Source: Clostridiales bacterium | GTDB lineage: Bacteria; Bacillota; Clostridia; Lachnospirales; Lachnospiraceae | DNA length: 15,411 nucleotides | Direction of reading: 5' to 3' | NCBI GenBank assembly: GCA_018369015.1 | Contig: JAGZDD010000086.1 | Location: 1 to 15,411, forward strand | Shown: piece by piece, positions 12,240 through 15,411 of the stretch | Layout of the letters: each line of letters starts with the position of its first letter | Position numbering within the stretch: position 1 is the first letter of the stretch | Made by a program: the position numbers and the translations under genes | The notes under the pieces: generated by a model | Database searches by the model: none | Told to the model about the DNA's origin: nothing | What the model saw: the letters and a program-made list of their open reading frames with translations, nothing else

Positions 12240-14372
12240 TTAAATAAGCTCCAGCTCTTTGTCAGCCGTACGCGCCACGGCGATTCCATAAACGGCCAGA
12301 ATAAAAATAACACCGCAGGCCATAAGTGCAGACATTAAAAGCCTCTGGCCGCCTTCGCTGCCATAGGACTGGGTATACTTCTGCAAAATTATAAGCCCGG
12401 CAATTCCATTGGCACATGCCGGAAGCAGCGGACAAAGGAAATAGCATAAAATCTGTATATGGATTGAACGTTTTAGCTGCCTGCGTTTTGCCCCCAGCAA
12501 GGCTACTATACCATATCTTTGCTTTGTTGACTGTAGCTGTATCAGAAACAAAAGAGCAAGCATAGCACAGGAAATAAGCATAAACATAAAGCCCATGTAA
12601 AGGGTTGTGTAGCTTCCTGACAGCACATAAAAAAGCTTCCTTCCGAAATTATTCAGATAACTTTCAAAGCTTAGCTCATAGCCAGACAAAATATCGCTGG
12701 CAGACATAATTGCGTGTAAAAGCCCTTCCTGGCCCGCCACTGTGGAGGGTATGCAAAAATTCCAGTATACCGCTGTCTTTTCAGGGTCTACCAGAACATT
12801 AAAAACTATGTCAGGAACAATAAGCGCTGTAAAGATCCGTATATTTTCATCTGCCGTAATTCCTTTTAATTCCACAGATGAATGAAGATTTACAGGCTGT
12901 CCTGCGATTGTTAAAAGCGGTGTATCTGCTTTCTGGTCCAACACAATCTTGTCAAGTAAGTCTAGTGCCTCCTTTGAAGTGTCCGCCCAAAAGTCTGGAT
13001 TTAAATAGATTGCCGCCTCCGTGTCTCCAAGAATAAGCGGCGGACAGCCTGCTGCTTCTAAAAGGCTATTGTAATCGGATAAAGCAATTAAATCCGGTGC
13101 TGTTTCCATTCCATCAAGAGCAGCCAGTAAATTCAGCGCCAGCGGCTGAGCTTTATCAATATTGTAGCTGACCGCGCCTAAAGCCTTTGGATCTGAAACG
13201 CCCTCAGGCAGCCTTAAAACAACCTGCTCCCGAAGCCCGGAAAAATCGGCAAGGCTGTCCATTTCGCCCCCTGTTGACGGACGTTTCATCTTGCCTGTTA
13301 CCATCCGGTTAAGATGGTCTACATAGGCTTCCAGCTCTTTTGATGATAATGCCCTTTCAACAATTGTATCACTGCCTGTCACTGTAAAATCATAAACCGA
13401 TGTATTTCTTGACATAGGGCCCTCATATGCCAAAATCGATGCTGCTCCGTCAGCAATAAGAATGATTGTAAACATTATCAAAATAGATGCCGCCCCCATA
13501 GAAATAAAACGGCTCACAATATTTTCCTGAAGCTGTCTGAGGGTAAATACCCATAATCCTCTTGTTTCTACTCCCCGAATACGCCGGGCCATCAAGCTAA
13601 AAAGCCTTGCCATTCCCCGGATAAAAAGAAGGGTGCCGCCAATACCTAAAATAACTGCCAGTATAAGCATAAGCCCTTTAGCGGCCGTAAAGCAGTAAAA
13701 GGCAATCACATAGCCCATTGCGAGAATGCAAACTCCTAAAAGGAGCGTCAAAATACCGCCCTTAGCACTTCCTGCCCTTTGTTTTTTTTCGTTTTCGCCA
13801 TAAAGCAGGGTATAAATTTCTTTATAAAACAGCCGGCCGCCCAAAATAAAAAAGGCCACAGCCTGAATAGCAAAAAAGCCGATCCCGGTCCAAATGACAG
13901 ACCACACAGAAAAGCTTAGCTGATGGGAAATAATCCCCTGGCCTACCATGCGGATCGTTGCCAGGCTTATAAGCTCAGACAAAAATGTTCCGCAAATAAT
14001 TCCCGCCACAAAAGATACGGCAGATGTCATAAAGCCTTCCAGCAAAAGCTGAAAAAATAAACGGCTCTTTTTCATTCCCAGAATCAGATAAAGGCCAAGC
14101 TCCCGGCTGCGACATTCCATCTGATATTTGTTTGCAAAAATGACAAGGAACAGCAAAAATATAAGAGCAGCCAAATAAAGCGACGGCATTCCCGAAGTCA
14201 GCAGCCGCTGTATGGCATCACTTTCAATCTGGGCCAGAAAGCGAATTACATCTTGCTTTTCCAAAGCCAAAACAATATAAAAGGAAGCCACCGCAGTAAC
14301 AAGTGTCAGAAAATAAATCATATTTTGGCTTCGGCTCCTCCTGGCATTTCTCCAGGCAAGATTAAAGAACAT
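12240..14372 (-). CDS. BceB-like ABC permease with large external domain
   Basis: A 710-aa membrane protein of the BceAB-type (FtsX-domain) peptide-resistance transporters. Seven helices (about 19-36, 64-80, 113-137, 152-178, 207-229, 233-252, 288-312) precede an external domain of about 270 residues (313-585). Three more helices follow (588-612, 636-663, 678-700). This 7+3 layout, with the domain between helices 7 and 8, is diagnostic; the domain is thought to contact the peptide or its lipid-bound target. The start is placed at ATG 14372 (MFFNLAWRNARRS), preceded by GGAGGTGG. A frame extending to 14465 would overlap the ATPase gene by over 100 bp and add a non-homologous leader. With this start the overlap is 11 bp, consistent with coupling. 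Confidence 0.93.
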   Translation of the reverse strand: MFFNLAWRNARRSRSQNMIYFLTLVTAVASFYIVLALEKQDVIRFLAQIESDAIQRLLTSGMPSLYLAALIFLLFLVIFANKYQMECRSRELGLYLILGMKKSRLFFQLLLEGFMTSAVSFVAGIICGTFLSELISLATIRMVGQGIISHQLSFSVWSVIWTGIGFFAIQAVAFFILGGRLFYKEIYTLLYGENEKKQRAGSAKGGILTLLLGVCILAMGYVIAFYCFTAAKGLMLILAVILGIGGTLLFIRGMARLFSLMARRIRGVETRGLWVFTLRQLQENIVSRFISMGAASILIMFTIILIADGAASILAYEGPMSRNTSVYDFTVTGSDTIVERALSSKELEAYVDHLNRMVTGKMKRPSTGGEMDSLADFSGLREQVVLRLPEGVSDPKALGAVSYNIDKAQPLALNLLAALDGMETAPDLIALSDYNSLLEAAGCPPLILGDTEAAIYLNPDFWADTSKEALDLLDKIVLDQKADTPLLTIAGQPVNLHSSVELKGITADENIRIFTALIVPDIVFNVLVDPEKTAVYWNFCIPSTVAGQEGLLHAIMSASDILSGYELSFESYLNNFGRKLFYVLSGSYTTLYMGFMFMLISCAMLALLFLIQLQSTKQRYGIVALLGAKRRQLKRSIHIQILCYFLCPLLPACANGIAGLIILQKYTQSYGSEGGQRLLMSALMACGVIFILAVYGIAVARTADKELELI

Positions 14373-15132
14373 TGGCGCTGCCACCTCCGATCTGGGCAAT
14401 GACCTTAAGTATACGTTCATAAAACTGGCTTCGGCTTTCATCTGGAACCCGGCGCCTAAGCTCATGGAAAATTACACCGTCCTGGATAAATAAAATTCTA
14501 GTACAAAAGCTCGCCGCATTGGGATCATGGGTCACTATCAGTATCGTTTTTCCAGCTTTTGTATTGATTTCCCGAAGCTTTTCCAAAAGCTGCCTTGCCG
14601 ACCGGGTGTCTAAGGCTCCGGTCGGCTCGTCTGCTAAAATAATATCCGGCCGCAAAATAAGCGCTCTTGCCGCCGCAACCCGCTGTTTTTGACCGCCGGA
14701 CATCTGAGCGGGGAATTTGTCAAGAACGTCTCTAATCCCCAAAAAAGCCGCAATATCCTCCAGGCTTTTTTTAGCATTCCCAGAATCGGACTTATGAATA
14801 GCCATAGGCAGCATAATATTTTCCCGTCCAGTAAGATTGTCCAGCAGGGCGAAGTCCTGAAACAGATAGCCGATCCTCTTCCCCCGGTAATCCGCCAGTG
14901 CATTGCCGCCAAAGGAATTAAGGCTCTGTCCGTCCAGAAGAATTTGTCCGGAGGACGGCTTTATAATCGCCGCAATGCAGCCAAGAAGTGTCGTTTTGCC
15001 GGAACCGCTGGCTCCCATAATTCCCATAAATTCACCGGGATAAACATCAAAATCCATGCCTTGAAGAGCCTTTGTCTGCCCATAGGCTTTATGCAGATTT
15101 TTTACTTCAAGCAATTTTGTTTCTCTATTCAT
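14362..15132 (-). CDS. BceA-like ABC transporter ATP-binding protein
   Basis: A 256-aa ATPase of the MacB/LolD/BceA type, with all motifs canonical: Walker A GASGSGKTT (40-48), Q-loop Q92 (FQDF), signature MSGGQ (144-148), Walker B IILADEP (164-170), D-loop ALDTRSA (173-179) and switch H202. It powers the permease encoded immediately downstream, with an 11-bp overlap. ATG is preceded by GGGAGGTG at ideal spacing. It is the first gene of the module ATPase-permease-regulator-kinase, the reverse of the regulator-first order of many Bacillus bce loci. Likely role: sensing and resistance to cell-wall-active antimicrobial peptides such as bacitracin-type compounds; the actual compound cannot be read from sequence. 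Confidence 0.94.
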   Translation of the reverse strand: MNRETKLLEVKNLHKAYGQTKALQGMDFDVYPGEFMGIMGASGSGKTTLLGCIAAIIKPSSGQILLDGQSLNSFGGNALADYRGKRIGYLFQDFALLDNLTGRENIMLPMAIHKSDSGNAKKSLEDIAAFLGIRDVLDKFPAQMSGGQKQRVAAARALILRPDIILADEPTGALDTRSARQLLEKLREINTKAGKTILIVTHDPNAASFCTRILFIQDGVIFHELRRRVPDESRSQFYERILKVIAQIGGGSANVL

Positions 15133-15160
15133 TCAAAGCACCTCCCTTTATTTTATGCTT

Positions 15161-15206
15161 ATTGTAATCGTATCCCTTGAAAAATACCACTTACATTTTA
15201 TGTAAG
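15161..15206 (-). promoter_or_regulatory. Bce-type operon promoter with palindromic regulator box
   Basis: A perfect 17-bp palindrome, CTTACATAAAATGTAAG on the minus strand (15190-15206), lies about 66 bp before the BceA-like start (measured from its centre). It has the TTACA...TGTAA form described for BceR-like regulators. Directly downstream comes a poor -35 (TGGTAT, 15184-15189), a 17-base spacer and TACAAT (15161-15166). A box abutting a weak -35 is typical of a promoter that needs an activator, here presumably the phosphorylated regulator of the same operon. Confidence 0.6.
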
Positions 15207-15277
15207 GATTAGGTATTAAAAGAAAAAAGCAATGGCATGGCAATTTTCACAAAATTTCCCGGGCAAATTTTCTGAAT

Positions 15278-15411
15278 GTAACAGTTCAGCCCGCGCCATT
15301 CGCAAAGCTGCACTCACGCGCTTTCCGCTGCTTCGCAGCTTCCTTTGCTCATCATCGGGCGCTCCCTCAGCCGAAAGTACCAGGCACAAATTCGTGCAAG
15401 CCCGATTTGTG
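15278..15411. repeat. Left part of another GTAAC-bounded repeat, cut by the window edge
   Basis: It begins with GTAACAGTTCAGCC (15278-15291), the family terminal sequence, followed by CGCGCCAT as at 4997. Inside, GCAAAGCTGC (15302-15311) pairs with GCAGC (15335-15339) and TTTGC (15344-15348), leaving a 4-nt 3' bulge TTCC, the same bulge pattern as the other units. A second inverted repeat, CACAAAT (15385-15391) with ATTTGTG (15405-15411), touches the window end. The constant core is not recognisable here. Confidence 0.5.

Noticed and set aside
14373..14465. Longer N terminus for the BceB-like permease
   Set aside because: It would overlap the ATPase gene by about 100 bp; ATG 14372 has GGAGGTGG at correct spacing and the family-typical start MFFNLAWRNARRS.

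Overview
The window looks like a chromosomal segment of an anaerobic, low-to-medium-GC Firmicute, most likely a clostridial / Lachnospiraceae-type gut bacterium. The basis is a four-domain flavodiiron protein, a DUF362 double [4Fe-4S] protein, a clostridial-type phosphate acetyltransferase, a Bce-type peptide-sensing module, AAGGAG-like ribosome binding sites and sigma-A-like promoters. Species cannot be read from the sequence alone.

Layout: 1-636 has no convincing gene; it holds a structured repeat, a Fur-like box inside a leftward promoter, a small inverted-repeat element and the promoter of the next gene. 637-1764 (+) is the DUF362 ferredoxin-like protein. 1909-4903 (-) is a probable operon of ABC ATPase, ABC permease and a DsbA/FrnE-type thioredoxin-fold protein. 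4904-5351 is intergenic with a complete 217-bp element bounded by 16-bp terminal inverted repeats. 5352-7895 (-) is an 847-aa fusion of flavodiiron core, short rubredoxin and NADH:rubredoxin oxidoreductase, an oxygen-detoxifying enzyme. 7896-8299 is a divergent promoter region with structured leaders on both sides. 8300-8836 (+) is an unrecognised six-helix membrane protein. 8837-9057 holds strong terminator hairpins between convergent genes. 9058-10041 (-) is pta. 10042-10529 contains two adjacent copies of the structured repeat, which lie in the probable pta leader. 10530-15132 (-) is a four-gene BceABRS-like module (ATPase, 10-TM permease with a large external domain, response regulator, intramembrane-sensing kinase) with a palindromic regulator box upstream. 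The right edge enters another repeat element.

How the genes work together: the flavodiiron fusion uses NADH to reduce O2 (or NO); pta links acetyl-CoA to acetyl phosphate in fermentation; the Bce-like module probably senses and counters cell-wall-active peptides and controls itself; the ABC-DsbA operon is an uncharacterised exporter plus a cytoplasmic redox protein.

The most unusual signal is not a gene. It is a family of intergenic repeats in which a constant core (starting CGACCGGAGCGG and containing GTAGAC) follows a hairpin with a CC-AGC/GGT-GG apex and a 4-nt bulge in its 3' arm, all inside an outer stem. Stem sequences differ between some copies, yet the two arms stay complementary within each copy. 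This is what a selected structured RNA, or a hairpin-based mobile element, would look like.
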